Origin: Clostridium amylolyticum | GTDB taxonomy: Bacteria; Bacillota; Clostridia; Clostridiales; Clostridiaceae | Assembly (NCBI RefSeq): GCF_900142075.1 | Contig: NZ_FQZO01000003.1 | Coordinates: 434,001 to 498,000, forward strand | Length of the DNA stretch: 64,000 nt | Direction of reading: 5' to 3' | Shown here: in pieces, positions 1 through 7,942 of the stretch | How the letters are laid out: every line of letters begins with the position of its first letter | Numbering within the stretch: position 1 is the first letter of the stretch | Program-made: the position numbers and the translations under genes | The notes under the pieces: generated by a model | The model's database searches: none | The model's input: the letters and a program-made list of their open reading frames with translations, nothing else | Told to the model about the DNA's origin: nothing

Positions 1-768
1 AATGCAATAAAAAGTACTGGTAAAAATGGATATGCTATGGCCAATGGTGGAGAAGGAAGATTTACTTTTAGAGACTTTATGATGGTCTGATTAAGTAATG
101 GAATAACCCCTGACCAAGTAGATGATGCCCATAAGAAACAATATATAGAAGTACTTAATTTGTTTAATACTTTAGGTAAAGACATGCCTACAAAATCTCA
201 AGTTACATGGATGTATCCCGAATTATTCAAAGCTTGGGAAGCTGGCGATGTTGGATTTATGCATACAGGAAGTTATTTCACAGCCAACGTAATCGCTCAT
301 GGTAATAAAGCTATGGATAGAACTGCACCATTTGCATTTCCAGCAGGACCTTCTGCAAGTAAACCACAAATCATGGTTGGATCTGTAGGTATGGCAATGA
401 TTAAATCTTCAAAGAATAAAGAAGCTGCATGGAAGGTTATAGAAGAAATTATGTCACCAGAAATATTGGGACAATGGGGAGGAGCTATAAATATTACTTC
501 TGGTAATTATGTAGATAAAGCAATAATCGAAAGCTCTGCAAAGAATGCCTTCCCTCAAGTATACAAACAACATATGGCATTATGTGATCAATGGACAGAA
601 ATTGCTAACCAGTATGGTGTTCCTATTCCATCAATTTTAGGACAAAAGCAAATGGAAATAACAGTTCAAGGGGTTATGGTAAAAATGTTATCTGGCGAGA
701 TATCACCAGAACAGGCTTATGACCAAATAAGAACAGGAATTCAGCAGGTTAAGGAAAAATATAAATAG
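1..768 (+). pseudogene. CUT1 ABC sugar-binding protein, 5' truncated by window, in-frame TGA
   Basis: This is the 3' part of an extracellular solute-binding protein for a sugar ABC importer (SBP_bac_1 type). One frame runs from base 1 to the TAG at 766-768, but it contains a TGA at 88-90, between the residues FMMV and LSNG. Protein similarity in character continues without a break on both sides (GEGRFTFRDF before, GITPDQVDDA after). The downstream part has features usual for these lipoproteins: WMYPELFKAWEAGDVGFMHTG, FAFPAGP and a C-terminal helix ending VKEKYK. The only starts after the stop are poor (TTG at 160, no ribosome binding site), so I read this as a nonsense mutation or a sequencing error, not a short gene. 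Two matching permeases follow, so this gene would supply the binding protein. The N-terminal lipoprotein signal lies outside the window. Confidence 0.72.
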
Positions 769-790
769 TAATCAAATGCAGTAATATTTG

Positions 791-886
791 TAAAGGGCTG
801 TTGTAAATAATCATGTTGCACAGTATAGTAAGTTTCTATTGAATGAATATATTGTGCACAAATTTAATTACTCAACAGCCTCTTTA
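791..886. repeat. Long imperfect inverted repeat between binding protein and permease genes
   Basis: TAAAGGGCTGTTG at 791-803 pairs with CAACAGCCTCTTTA at 873-886, and TTGCACAGTATA at 816-827 pairs with TATTGTGCA near 850-858. The folded RNA would be a roughly 95-base hairpin in the 174-base gap. Such a structure after a binding-protein gene commonly protects or attenuates the transcript so the binding protein is made in excess over the permeases. A small non-autonomous repeat is the alternative. Confidence 0.5.
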
Positions 887-942
887 CATAATAAATAATA
901 ATAAAAGCACATAAGTACTTAACAAAAAAGAGGTGAATAGAT

Positions 943-1860
943 ATGAAAAAAGCTTCTGGAAATGCCATTGGAGTTAATTATAAAATGGAATCTTTTTGGC
1001 ATAAGAATAAAGTACCTTATTTATTCCTACTTCCAACGGTTTTATATTTAATTATATTTCAATTGTATCCACTATTAGAGTCATTAAGGCTTAGTTTTAC
1101 AAATCTATCTCTACTGATACCAGGCAGCGGTAAATTTGTGTGGCTTGATAACTATAAGAAGTTATTAGTTCAGGACAAAGATTTTTGGAATATACTTTTT
1201 AATACATTTTTCTGGGTAATAGCATCTACAGTGCTTCAATACTTACTTTCAATACCAGCAGCACTAGTTTTAAATCAAAAATTGAAATTACGTCCTCTTT
1301 GGAGGGGATTAACCATGGTACCTTGGGTAACCCCAACGGTAATAATGGGACTTATATGGAAATGGATGTATGATGGAGATTATGGTTTAATTAACTACTA
1401 CTTAAATACTCATATTAGCTGGTTAGGAAGTGAATGGACGGTATGGCCTTCACTGCTCTTATCTTCTACATGGAAGGGACTGCCTTATGCCATTATCATG
1501 GTATTAGCTGGTCTTCAGGGAATTCCAGGCTCACTATATGAGGCAGCTTATATAGATGGTTCAAGTGATTTTCAAGCTTTCAGAAAGATTACTATGCCTA
1601 TGTTAAAACCTGTATTAATGGTATCAGTGATGATAAGTATAGTTATGACCTGGACTAAATTTGAAATGATTTGGGTTTTAACCGCTGGAGGGCCAGGAGT
1701 TAAAACAAGTATATTGCCAACATATATTTATACCAAGGCTTTTCAGTATTTTGATTTTGGAGAAGGCTCCGCTGTAGCGGTTCTTGCAATGATAATGATG
1801 ATGATTTTTATAATGATATATGTAAAAGCTGTTAAAAAGATTGGCGGTGATGATATATGA
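943..1860 (+). CDS. ABC sugar permease, CUT1 MalF-type
   Basis: Inner-membrane permease of a carbohydrate ABC importer, 305 residues, six predicted membrane segments. The first segment is at about residues 22-43 (VPYLFLLPTVLYLIIFQLYP, typical of MalF/UgpA-type proteins). The cytoplasmic EAA loop, which docks the ATPase, is visible near residue 199 (YEAAYIDGSSDFQAFRKITMP). Start ATG at 943 has GAGGTG seven bases upstream. It overlaps the next permease by four bases (ATGA), showing translational coupling. No MalK-type ATPase is in this cluster, so a shared ATPase elsewhere (MsmK-like) is inferred. The substrate is not set by sequence; the neighbouring GH88 and NanA-like genes suggest an unsaturated uronide disaccharide or sialic acid. 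Confidence 0.9.
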   Translation: MKKASGNAIGVNYKMESFWHKNKVPYLFLLPTVLYLIIFQLYPLLESLRLSFTNLSLLIPGSGKFVWLDNYKKLLVQDKDFWNILFNTFFWVIASTVLQYLLSIPAALVLNQKLKLRPLWRGLTMVPWVTPTVIMGLIWKWMYDGDYGLINYYLNTHISWLGSEWTVWPSLLLSSTWKGLPYAIIMVLAGLQGIPGSLYEAAYIDGSSDFQAFRKITMPMLKPVLMVSVMISIVMTWTKFEMIWVLTAGGPGVKTSILPTYIYTKAFQYFDFGEGSAVAVLAMIMMMIFIMIYVKAVKKIGGDDI

Positions 1861-2696
1861 AGATAAGTTTCTCTAAAAAAGTAGTGACATATATAGCACT
1901 AATTGTGTTAATGTTTTTTATACTAATACCTAATTTATGGATGCTTTCATGCAGCCTTAAGCCAGACAGCGAGATATTTAATTTAATACCCAGTTGGATT
2001 CCAAAGGAATTTACCCTTGAACATTATAAATGGGCTTTAGGTGCTTCAGGACCAAGCATTGGAAAATTGATGTTTAACTCCTTCTTTACTTCTGCTGTTA
2101 CAGCAATAATGACTATAGTTTTTGCTGCTACCGGTGGCTATGCTTTAGGAAGATTTGATTTTAGTGGTAAAAATGCTATCTCCTTCGCATTACTATTATC
2201 ACAAATGTTTCAAGGACCACTTATTATGATTCCATGGTACAAGATGGCATCTAAATTAGGAATACTTGATACAAAACTTGTACTTATATTGGTTTATGGA
2301 ACAGCTACAATACCAATAGGTGTTTGGTTAATGATGGGGTTCTTTAAAGCTCTTCCAAAGGAATTGGAGGAAGCTGCAGAAGTGGATGGATGCTCTAAAT
2401 GGCAAACTTTTACGCAGATTATTTTCCCATTAGTAAAGCCAGGTCTAGTTTCTGTGTGTATGTATTCTTTCATACTAAGCTGGAATGACTACCAATATGC
2501 TTTAATACTTTCAACTTCCACAAAATCAAAGACCATACAATTAGGTATTGCTGAATTAACCGATGCCCTTGGAAAGCAAAACTGGGGAGGAATATTAGCT
2601 ACCGGAATTATTACCACAGTTCCAGTAATTATACTCTTTGCAATAATTCAAAAACAACTAATCGAAGGATTAACTGCAGGAGCTGTTAAAGGATAG
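1857..2696 (+). CDS. ABC sugar permease, CUT1 MalG-type
   Basis: Second permease of the same importer, 279 residues, six predicted membrane segments. The EAA loop is clear near residue 172 (LEEAAEVDGCSKWQTFTQIIFPLVKPG). The C-terminus IEGLTAGAVKG is the usual ending of MalG/UgpE-type subunits. It starts inside the end of the upstream permease (ATGA), so the two are co-translated. Position before a glucuronyl hydrolase fits an importer for oligosaccharides that are trimmed inside the cell. Confidence 0.9.
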   Translation: MKISFSKKVVTYIALIVLMFFILIPNLWMLSCSLKPDSEIFNLIPSWIPKEFTLEHYKWALGASGPSIGKLMFNSFFTSAVTAIMTIVFAATGGYALGRFDFSGKNAISFALLLSQMFQGPLIMIPWYKMASKLGILDTKLVLILVYGTATIPIGVWLMMGFFKALPKELEEAAEVDGCSKWQTFTQIIFPLVKPGLVSVCMYSFILSWNDYQYALILSTSTKSKTIQLGIAELTDALGKQNWGGILATGIITTVPVIILFAIIQKQLIEGLTAGAVKG

Positions 2697-2755
2697 TGAA
2701 TAACAAATTTAGAAACTTATAATATATTCACAGCAAGAGAGGTGGTAGATTTCCC

Positions 2756-3853
2756 ATGGATCAAGATATGATGACGGAAGCTTTACGACAGTGTATAGAA
2801 AAAATAAAAATTAATATGGAAAATTTCTCTGAAAAATTTCCTCATGTAAGTGAACAGAATGTATATATGCCACAAAAAAATGATCTTTGGACAAGCTCCT
2901 TTTGGCCAGGAATGGTATATTTGGCTTATTGCTGTTTTAAGGATGAAGCTCTTATGAAATATAAGGATAAATGGTTAGATAGTTTTGAGGAACGTTTAAA
3001 TGATAAATCTTCTGATACTCACGACTTAGGTTTTTTATATACTTTATCCTGTGTATCCTTGTATAAAATTGAAGGAAATGAAAGAGCCAAAGGCCTTGCT
3101 TTAAGGGCAGCAGAAAAATTAATATCCCGTTACAATGAAGAAGGCAGATACATTAAGGCTTGGGAAAATGAAAGTGCAAGTATAGACCTTATGATAGATA
3201 CCATGATGAATATACCATTGTTATTTTGGTCAAGTGAAGTTACGGGTGATAAGAAGTTTAGGGAGATTGCAGTTAAGCATGCCATTACCTCCTCAAAACA
3301 TCTAGTAAGAAAAGATGGTTCAACCTATCATATATGCCCTTATGATTACTCCGCAGGAGAATTATTAAAAGGAAAGACCTTTCAGGGGAGATATGATGAA
3401 ACCACTTGGGCTAGAGGTCAAGGGTGGGCCATCTATGGATTTGCACTTTGCTATAAATATACCAAAGATGAATACTTTATTAGTCTAGCTAAAAAAGCAG
3501 CTGATTATTTTATGAAAAATAATAAGGCTAAAGATTATGTACCTTATTGGGATATGAGCTTTACAGATGAATCACCGGATTTAAAGGATAGCTCTGCAGC
3601 ATCAATAGCAGCTTGCGGTTTAATGGAATTAAGTTATGAGACAGAAGATAACAAATATAAAGAATACGCCATGAAAATTGAAGAATCACTATATAAATAC
3701 TATTTTACAGGTTTATCTAGTAAATCTAATGGAATATTGCTTCAGGGGGTATATCATAGAAACCTAGGGGCGGATGAATGTAATATATGGGGTGATTATT
3801 TCTACTTGGAAGCATTGGCAAGATTGAATAATAACTATAGGATATTTTGGTAA
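2756..3853 (+). CDS. ugl: Unsaturated glucuronyl hydrolase, GH88
   Basis: Cytoplasmic glycoside hydrolase that removes 4,5-unsaturated uronic acid from disaccharides made by polysaccharide lyases (hyaluronan, chondroitin, heparin or similar). The 365 residues match the usual (alpha/alpha)6-barrel length. The family's two key aspartates are recognisable: Asp90 in SSDTHDLGF and Asp148 in SIDLMIDTMMN, equivalent to Asp88 and Asp149 of Bacillus UGL. Other GH88 signatures are YDETTWARGQGWAIYG and DSSAASIAACGLMEL. The ATG at 2756 follows AGAGAGGTGG. It lies 59 bases after the permease genes and is probably in their operon, which supports import of unsaturated disaccharides. No matching polysaccharide lyase is in the window. 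Confidence 0.9.
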   Translation: MDQDMMTEALRQCIEKIKINMENFSEKFPHVSEQNVYMPQKNDLWTSSFWPGMVYLAYCCFKDEALMKYKDKWLDSFEERLNDKSSDTHDLGFLYTLSCVSLYKIEGNERAKGLALRAAEKLISRYNEEGRYIKAWENESASIDLMIDTMMNIPLLFWSSEVTGDKKFREIAVKHAITSSKHLVRKDGSTYHICPYDYSAGELLKGKTFQGRYDETTWARGQGWAIYGFALCYKYTKDEYFISLAKKAADYFMKNNKAKDYVPYWDMSFTDESPDLKDSSAASIAACGLMELSYETEDNKYKEYAMKIEESLYKYYFTGLSSKSNGILLQGVYHRNLGADECNIWGDYFYLEALARLNNNYRIFW

Positions 3854-3952
3854 GCATGGGCTTTATGTTATTGAAGAATATAAGAATTTGTAATGTAAAA
3901 GATTAAAAAGATAGCAAAAAAATTCAGATAGATTGATAAGGAAGGTGAAGTT

Positions 3953-4825
3953 ATGAATAAGTATAATGGTATTATTCCAGCACTTATTACACCATACACA
4001 AAAGAAGGAAAAATAAATGAAAAATCCCTTGAAAAGCTTGTTAAGCTAAATTTAGATAAAGGTGTAAATGGATTTTATGTAGGGGGAAGTACAGCAGAAG
4101 CTTTTATGTTAAGCCTTGAAGAGAGAAAATACCTGCTGGATATCGTTTCAGATACGGCAAAGGGACAAGCTACAATCATTAATCATGTAGGATGCATAAG
4201 CACTGATGAAGCAATAGAGTTAGCAAAGCATGCTGAAAAAGTAGGAGTAGACGCTATTTCAGCTATACCTCCTTTTTACTATAAATTTTCTTATGAAGAA
4301 ATTAAAAACCACTATTTAGATATAGTGAATTCTGTGAATTTGCCTATGATTATTTACAACTTTCCCGCTTTCTCTGGGGTAGAGATGACCAGTGAAAGGG
4401 TAAAAGAGTTGATGAATATAAATAGTAAATTTATTGGAGTTAAGAATACGTCAATGAATCTTTTTGAAATGGCAAAGATGAAAGAAATAAGTAAGAATAT
4501 AGTTGTGTTAAATGGACATGATGAAGTGCTTTTAGGGGGACTATCCATGGGAGCTAATGGTGCAGTAGGCAGCACCTATAACTTTATGGCTGATAAATTT
4601 ATTAAGATATATAAATTATTTAATGAAAATAAAATTGAAGAAGCTAGAGAAATTCAAAATAAAGCTAATGCCATCATAGATGTACTTATTAAAGCAAATA
4701 TATTCCCTGCAATTAAGTATATCCTTGAAAAATATGAAGGCATAGAATGTAATGGCTGCAGAAAGCCTTTTGGTGATATAGCACCAGGTGGAAAAGAGCT
4801 ATTAGATGCTGTATTAAAGAAATAA
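3953..4825 (+). CDS. nanA: N-acetylneuraminate lyase-like aldolase (DapA/NanA family)
   Basis: Class I aldolase of the DHDPS/NAL superfamily, 290 residues, a TIM barrel. The Schiff-base lysine is Lys164 (FIGVKNTS), the catalytic tyrosine Tyr135 (YNFPAFSGVE) and the carboxylate-binding loop residues 44-49 (GGSTAE). The YN-P-A-SGV string is characteristic of NanA, so cleavage of sialic acid to N-acetylmannosamine and pyruvate is the best guess. The loop has GSTAE where E. coli NanA has GSTGE, and the GH88 neighbour leaves KDG or another 2-keto-acid aldolase as an alternative. Start ATG at 3953 has GGAAGGTGA upstream. nanE and nanK are not in the window. A terminator follows at 4853. Confidence 0.75.
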   Translation: MNKYNGIIPALITPYTKEGKINEKSLEKLVKLNLDKGVNGFYVGGSTAEAFMLSLEERKYLLDIVSDTAKGQATIINHVGCISTDEAIELAKHAEKVGVDAISAIPPFYYKFSYEEIKNHYLDIVNSVNLPMIIYNFPAFSGVEMTSERVKELMNINSKFIGVKNTSMNLFEMAKMKEISKNIVVLNGHDEVLLGGLSMGANGAVGSTYNFMADKFIKIYKLFNENKIEEAREIQNKANAIIDVLIKANIFPAIKYILEKYEGIECNGCRKPFGDIAPGGKELLDAVLKK

Positions 4826-4852
4826 ACCAATATGATGTAAAAAATATTAACA

Positions 4853-4886
4853 AAAGAAGCTGCTCACTATATGTGGTAGCTTCTTT
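4853..4886 (+). terminator. Terminator after the nanA-like gene
   Basis: AAAGAAGCT at 4853-4861 pairs exactly with AGCTTCTTT at 4878-4886, with a 16-base loop and a T-rich tail. It closes the importer/GH88/aldolase operon. Confidence 0.7.
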
Positions 4887-5083
4887 ATCTACCATGTAAA
4901 TAATATATGTTAATTGAAGTTGTTCAGTATATACTGTAGGATTATTTGGTAAGACTATAAACTGAAACAAATTAAGTAATTGAATAAGCTGTAATAGTAA
5001 GCTAAAATAGAAATAGTAAAAAATTATTTTACTATTTCAGTATTTATGAATCACAAGTCTAACGAGGAAGGCAGGTATTTACA

Positions 5084-5503
5084 ATGTTATATTTTGCTTA
5101 CGGAAGCAACCTTAATATTCTTCAAATGAAAAAGAGATGTGCTGATTCAATTCCAGTTGCAAGGGTAAGCCTTAAAGATTATAAGCTGGTATTTAATCAC
5201 TTCGCTGATATAATAGAAAGTAAAGGTGATATAGTTCAAGGTGCAATTTATGAAGTATCTGAAAATGATATAAAAAATCTTGACGAGTATGAAGAGTATC
5301 CAGATCTTTATACCAAAATAAATGTCACTGTTGAAGATGACCTTGGTAAAAGGTATGAAGCCTTTGTTTATGTCATGGTTAAGAAGGATATAGACAAACC
5401 AGAGCAGCCATATTATCAAATAATAGTAGATGGATATAAGGATTGGGAACTAGCAGTTACATGTTTAGAAAAAGCATTAGAGGAAACAAAGAAAATTTTA
5501 TAA
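5084..5503 (+). CDS. Gamma-glutamylcyclotransferase-like (AIG2/GGCT) protein
   Basis: Small cytosolic protein of 139 residues with the GGCT fold. The substrate-binding loop FAYGSN is at residues 4-9, and the general acid/base is Glu70 within LDEYEEYP (family pattern LD-x-x-E-x-Y-P). Members convert gamma-glutamyl amino acids to 5-oxoproline or process related amides; the exact substrate here is unknown. The ATG at 5084 follows GAGGAAGGCAGG. It is a single gene between two terminators, unrelated in role to the sugar genes around it. Confidence 0.85.
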   Translation: MLYFAYGSNLNILQMKKRCADSIPVARVSLKDYKLVFNHFADIIESKGDIVQGAIYEVSENDIKNLDEYEEYPDLYTKINVTVEDDLGKRYEAFVYVMVKKDIDKPEQPYYQIIVDGYKDWELAVTCLEKALEETKKIL

Positions 5504-5606
5504 TTAGGTTAGTTAAACTGAAAAGATAAATTAAATACATATTCTATAAAAGTACATAAAATTTATTAATTATAACAAAGAACTATGTAATGTAGAAATA
5601 TGCTCC

Positions 5607-5635
5607 AAAAGTTAGTTATAGCATCTAACTTTTTT
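5607..5635 (+). terminator. Terminator after GGCT-like gene
   Basis: AAAAGTTAG at 5607-5615 pairs with CTAACTTTT at 5625-5633, followed by more T. The rest of the 500-base gap up to 6005 holds no convincing gene, only the promoter region of the PTS gene from 5880. Confidence 0.75.
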
Positions 5636-5879
5636 GTGTATTTCATTAATACCTAGTTCTTTTTTTTATTAAGATTTTTAAAAGACATTATTATAAAGCT
5701 AAAGATAGAAAAGAGGTATGGATTGGCAATTAATAAACTCTTTTTATTAATTAGAAAAAAACACATCTTATTTAACAAATTTGATGAAGGAAGTTAGAGC
5801 TTAAATGATATAATAGGGTGAATAAAAAGTAAAACGAAATAAATTTATAATAATTAATAAAAAAACTTTAGTAATTATA

Positions 5880-5908
5880 TTGACATGTAAGAAAAAATTT
5901 AATAGAAT
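5880..5908 (+). promoter_or_regulatory. Sigma-A promoter of the PTS gene
   Basis: TTGACA at 5880-5885, a 17-base spacer and TAGAAT at 5903-5908 form a near-consensus promoter. Transcription should begin near 5915, giving a leader of about 90 bases before the ATG at 6006. Confidence 0.7.
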
Positions 5909-5913
5909 TTAAG

Positions 5914-5927
5914 TGTAAACATTAACA
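5914..5927 (+). promoter_or_regulatory. Candidate CcpA cre site
   Basis: TGTAAACATTAACA matches the catabolite-response-element consensus TGWAANCGNTNWCA except for one base of the central CG. It overlaps the expected transcription start of the PTS gene, the usual position for CcpA repression in the presence of preferred sugar. Confidence 0.5.
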
Positions 5928-5940
5928 TATAAGCACTGTA

Positions 5941-5959
5941 AATGTACCCGGGATACATT
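5941..5959. promoter_or_regulatory. 19-bp palindromic operator before the PTS gene
   Basis: AATGTACCCGGGATACATT is an 8-of-9 inverted repeat around a central base, and GC-rich in an AT-rich leader. It lies downstream of the promoter where a repressor would block transcription. The binding protein is unknown; a GntR-type regulator or the ROK protein encoded at 11032 are candidates. Confidence 0.5.
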
Positions 5960-6005
5960 CATTAGTTTATTATGTTAATGAAATATAATATGACGGGGGA
6001 AAGCT

Positions 6006-7595
6006 ATGTTAAAAGGGGAAAAAACTAGTTTTAAAGATCAATTATTCGACTTAGGACAAAGACTTGGTAAAGCAATATTATTACCAATAGCAATTTTACC
6101 TGTAGCAGGACTTTTTTTAGGAGTATCTGCAGCATTATCTAATCCTACCATAGTTAAAACCTATCCATTACTAAACAACAAAACTATACAAGCTATATTT
6201 AAAATAATGAATGCAGCAGGTAATGGAGTTTTTAGTGCACTACCACTTATATTTGCAATAGGTATTGCAGTAGGTCTTGCAAGAACTGATAAAGGTACTG
6301 CAGGATTAGCTTCTGTTATTGGATTTTTCATTATGAATTGCACTATTAATGCTTTATTAGTTGTAACAGGTAAGATAGCTCCTGCAGGCACAGACTTGCG
6401 TCTACTAGGGCAAGGAAATGTGTTAGGTACAGTAACCTTACAGACAGGAATTTTTGGTGGAATTCTTGTTGGGCTTATGGCTGCTTGGTTACATAATAAG
6501 TATTGTGAAATTAAGTTACCAGTATATCTAGCTTTTTTTGGCGGATCTAGATTTGTACCCATAGTTACTTCTGTAGCAGCAGTTGTTTTAGGAGCAATAT
6601 TATTTATTATATGGCCTTTCTTCGGAAAAGGTATTGCATCTGTTGGCTCCATTGTAAATAGTACAGGTATTTTAGGATCATTCATTTACGGATTAATATT
6701 ACGTGCACTACTTCCTCTAGGTTTGCATCATGTATTCTACTTACCATTTTGGACTACTGCCTTGGGAGGAACACTAGAAGTAGGTGGAAAAGCTTATGAA
6801 GGTTTTCAAACAATTTTCCTTGCTCAATTAGGGGACCCATCTACAACAAAATTCTTCTATAATTTAGCTAAATTTAATAGCGGACGTTACTTACATATTA
6901 TGATAGGTTTGCCAGCAGTGTGTCTAGCGATGTATCATGCTATTCCTGATAAAAATAAGCGTAAAGCTACTATAGGATTTTTATTATCTGCGGCTTTGAC
7001 CTCTTTTATAACAGGAGTAACAGAACCTATAGATTTTGCCTTATTATTTGCTTCACCAGTATTGTTTGGGGTTAGTGCAGTATTCTTTGCCTTATGTTTT
7101 GTAATAACCTCACTTGTTGGAGTAACTATAGGATCAACATTTTCCGCTGGAGCTATAGAGTTTGGTCTCTTTGGTGTTATGCAGGGAAATGCTAAGACAG
7201 GGTATATATGGATATTAATAATAGGTATACCTTTAGCAATTATTTATTACTTAACATTTAAATGGCTTATTATAAAGTTTAATTATAAAACACCGGGAAG
7301 AGCAGAAGATGATAGCTTAGAAGGTAAAGAAATAATGGAAACTAAATCTTCTAATGGTGAAAAGGAAGAATCTATAATAAAGGGGTTAGGTGGAAAAGAA
7401 AACATTATAGATCTAGATAATTGTGCTACACGACTAAGGGTTACTGTAAAAGATGAAGGAAAAATTAATGAGGCATTATTAAAAAGTACCGGAGCCTATG
7501 GAGTGATTAAAAAAGGCAAGTCCGTACAAGTAGTTTACGGACCCACAGTAAATATAATAAGAAATGAAGTAGAAAAATATATGCTAAGTATTTAA
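6006..7595 (+). CDS. PTS permease, glucose/N-acetylglucosamine family, EIICB
   Basis: Membrane component of a sugar phosphotransferase system, 529 residues. Residues 15-425 form the EIIC channel of the glucose/GlcNAc/maltose family (GKAILLPIAILPVAGLFLG, then FITGVTEPIDFALLFASP, the conserved sugar-site region). A linker of about 35 charged residues leads to an EIIB domain with phosphorylated Cys473 in NIIDLDNCATRLRV. No EIIA domain is present, so a shared Crr-type EIIA must act. Start ATG at 6006 follows GACGGGGGAA. The genes after it (PHP hydrolase, sulfatase) suggest the sugar may be an amino-sugar derivative or sulfated sugar, but this is inference from context. Confidence 0.88.
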   Translation: MLKGEKTSFKDQLFDLGQRLGKAILLPIAILPVAGLFLGVSAALSNPTIVKTYPLLNNKTIQAIFKIMNAAGNGVFSALPLIFAIGIAVGLARTDKGTAGLASVIGFFIMNCTINALLVVTGKIAPAGTDLRLLGQGNVLGTVTLQTGIFGGILVGLMAAWLHNKYCEIKLPVYLAFFGGSRFVPIVTSVAAVVLGAILFIIWPFFGKGIASVGSIVNSTGILGSFIYGLILRALLPLGLHHVFYLPFWTTALGGTLEVGGKAYEGFQTIFLAQLGDPSTTKFFYNLAKFNSGRYLHIMIGLPAVCLAMYHAIPDKNKRKATIGFLLSAALTSFITGVTEPIDFALLFASPVLFGVSAVFFALCFVITSLVGVTIGSTFSAGAIEFGLFGVMQGNAKTGYIWILIIGIPLAIIYYLTFKWLIIKFNYKTPGRAEDDSLEGKEIMETKSSNGEKEESIIKGLGGKENIIDLDNCATRLRVTVKDEGKINEALLKSTGAYGVIKKGKSVQVVYGPTVNIIRNEVEKYMLSI

Positions 7596-7634
7596 TAAAG
7601 GTTATAAAATTATATTTATAATACTAGTTTATAA

Positions 7635-7762
7635 GATGGCTTAAATATATAGGACCTTAGAAGTACTATGTACAAAATATATAATTGAAGAAAAGCTGTG
7701 TGCTTCTTAGGGAAAAGATAAAGTGTACTTAGAAAACGTTAAAATTATATATTTAAGCCATC
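7635..7762. repeat. 128-bp segment bounded by a perfect 17-bp inverted repeat
   Basis: GATGGCTTAAATATATA at 7635-7651 is exactly complementary to 7746-7762. The 338-base gap between the PTS and PHP-hydrolase genes has no gene; this element fills its first half. It could be a long hairpin limiting readthrough, or a small MITE-like insertion. No target-site duplication could be confirmed by eye. Confidence 0.5.
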
Positions 7763-7942
7763 CATTTTAAAATATCTATTTAGATAAAAAATAATATTAG
7801 TATAAGCTAAAATTTAATTTTTGAAAATAACTAATTAATATGTTTATTTTGGAGAATGCCTAAGCATACCTACCAAGTATTGATTAGATATATATAGAAT
7901 TTAAAATAGAATAATAACAAAAAAGAAAAAGAGGTGTTTATA

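Noticed and set aside
88..90. TGA as a selenocysteine codon (selenium genes are in the window)
   Set aside because: The position is within a sugar-binding protein with no redox role, and no SECIS-like hairpin is apparent just downstream; a nonsense mutation is simpler.
6161..6685. Long minus-strand open frame within the PTS gene
   Set aside because: It overlaps fully with the PTS EIIC coding sequence in another frame and has no initiation signals; similar shadows across the window were ignored.
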